From Pseudomonadota bacterium (GTDB lineage Bacteria > Pseudomonadota > Alphaproteobacteria > Rhizobiales > Hyphomicrobiaceae), in NCBI GenBank assembly GCA_023390485.1, contig JAEWCT010000053.1, positions 1 to 6,148 on the forward strand: 6,148 bases of DNA, read 5' to 3'. Below, in pieces: positions 5,468 to 6,148 of the stretch. A model generated the notes under the pieces. The model worked only from the letters and a program-made list of their open reading frames with translations, had not been told where the DNA came from and made no database searches. The position numbers were made by a program, and so were the translations under genes. Position 1 is the first letter of the stretch. Each line of letters starts with the position of its first letter.

Positions 5468-6148
5468 ATGGCACGGGTTGCCCTCGTCACCGGAGGCACG
5501 CGCGGCATCGGCCACGCGATATCGATCGCACTTAAGAGCAAAGGCTACCGCGTTGCTGCGAGCTATGCCGGCAACGACGCTGCGGCGCAGGCATTCCAGG
5601 CCGAAACGGGCATTCCCGTCTACAAGTTCGACGTCGGCAACTACGAGGCGACGGAGAAAGCCGTCCAGCAGATCACCAAGGACGTCGGCCCCATCGACGT
5701 TCTCGTGAACAACGCCGGCATCACGCGCGACGTCATGTTCCACAAGATGACGAAGCAGCAATGGGACGAAGTCATCGGAACGAACCTCAACGGCTTGTTC
5801 AATGTCACCCGTCAGGTCTGGGAAGGGATGCGCGCCAGAAAGTTCGGACGCGTCATCAACATCTCGTCAATCAACGGCCAGAAGGGCCAGATGGGCCAGG
5901 TGAACTACTCCGCCTCGAAAGCCGGCGACATCGGGTTCACGAAGGCATTGGCGCAGGAAGGCGCGCGCGCTGGCATCACCGTCAACGTCATCTGCCCCGG
6001 CTACATTGCAACCGAGATGGTCAAGGCAGTCCCGCAGGACGTTCTCGAGAAGAGCATTCTTCCGCAAATTCCGGTCGGCCGCCTCGGGGAACCGGGCGAG
6101 ATCGCACGCTGCGTGGTGTTTCTCGCTTCTGACGATGCTGGCTTCATC
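5468..6148 (+). CDS. phaB: Acetoacetyl-CoA reductase (NADPH-dependent), 3' end outside window
   Basis: The frame is open from ATG 5468 to the last base, giving 227 residues of an expected 240 or so. It has no stop in the window, and the missing C-terminus is an edge effect. The enzyme is a short-chain dehydrogenase that reduces acetoacetyl-CoA to (R)-3-hydroxybutyryl-CoA, the PHB synthase substrate. Visible motifs are the Rossmann TGGTRGIG (8-15), NNAG (81-84), the catalytic triad S134, Y147 and K151 (YSASK), and CPGYIATEM following the active site. The NGQKGQMGQ stretch (136-144) between Ser and Tyr is typical of PhaB and separates it from FabG ketoacyl reductases, which it otherwise resembles. 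Compared with the Cupriavidus enzyme, a Phe and a Thr of the substrate pocket appear as M142 and V145. AGGAGA at 5455-5460, seven bases upstream, supports the start. Confidence 0.95.
   Translation, partial: MARVALVTGGTRGIGHAISIALKSKGYRVAASYAGNDAAAQAFQAETGIPVYKFDVGNYEATEKAVQQITKDVGPIDVLVNNAGITRDVMFHKMTKQQWDEVIGTNLNGLFNVTRQVWEGMRARKFGRVINISSINGQKGQMGQVNYSASKAGDIGFTKALAQEGARAGITVNVICPGYIATEMVKAVPQDVLEKSILPQIPVGRLGEPGEIARCVVFLASDDAGFI

Noticed and set aside
5761..6132. 123-codon plus-strand frame within phaB
   Set aside because: It is an alternative frame of phaB, whose own frame shows the Rossmann and YxxxK motifs and is open to the window edge.

Overview
The window looks like chromosomal DNA from an alphaproteobacterium, most likely of the order Hyphomicrobiales (Rhizobiales). 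This rests on high GC, the form of the L32 protein, a MtgA/L32 gene pair, and a PhaR-type regulator divergent from phaAB. The family or genus (something near Hyphomicrobium, for example) is a guess. No mobile element, CRISPR array, tRNA or rRNA is visible, and no gene-free stretch exceeds 300 bases. It reads as an ordinary core region with a few regulatory details worth checking.

Left part (1-1441). The window opens inside mtgA (peptidoglycan glycosyltransferase, C-terminal 116 residues). Next comes a candidate promoter and a hairpin-rich leader for rpmF (ribosomal protein L32), closed by a stem-loop terminator. A cluster of overlapping inverted repeats then precedes a gene for an unrecognised protein with four predicted membrane segments.

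Middle (1442-3214). One large gene encodes a PAS-GGDEF-EAL protein. The GGDEF active-site motif is degenerate (SANKF), while the EAL catalytic residues appear complete, so it is best read as a cyclic-di-GMP phosphodiesterase with a regulatory GGDEF domain.

Right part (3255-6148). This is a polyhydroxybutyrate (PHB) locus. phaR, the PHA-responsive repressor, lies on the minus strand, convergent with the EAL gene and divergent from phaA and phaB. PhaA condenses two acetyl-CoA to acetoacetyl-CoA, and PhaB reduces this to (R)-3-hydroxybutyryl-CoA, the monomer for PHB synthase (phaC, not in the window). phaB runs off the right edge and lacks roughly its last 14 codons. The 283-base divergent gap carries a TGC-rich palindrome next to phaR and a second inverted repeat on the phaA side, both plausible operators. 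The phaA-phaB gap carries an 8-bp stem-loop that may set the ratio of the two enzymes.
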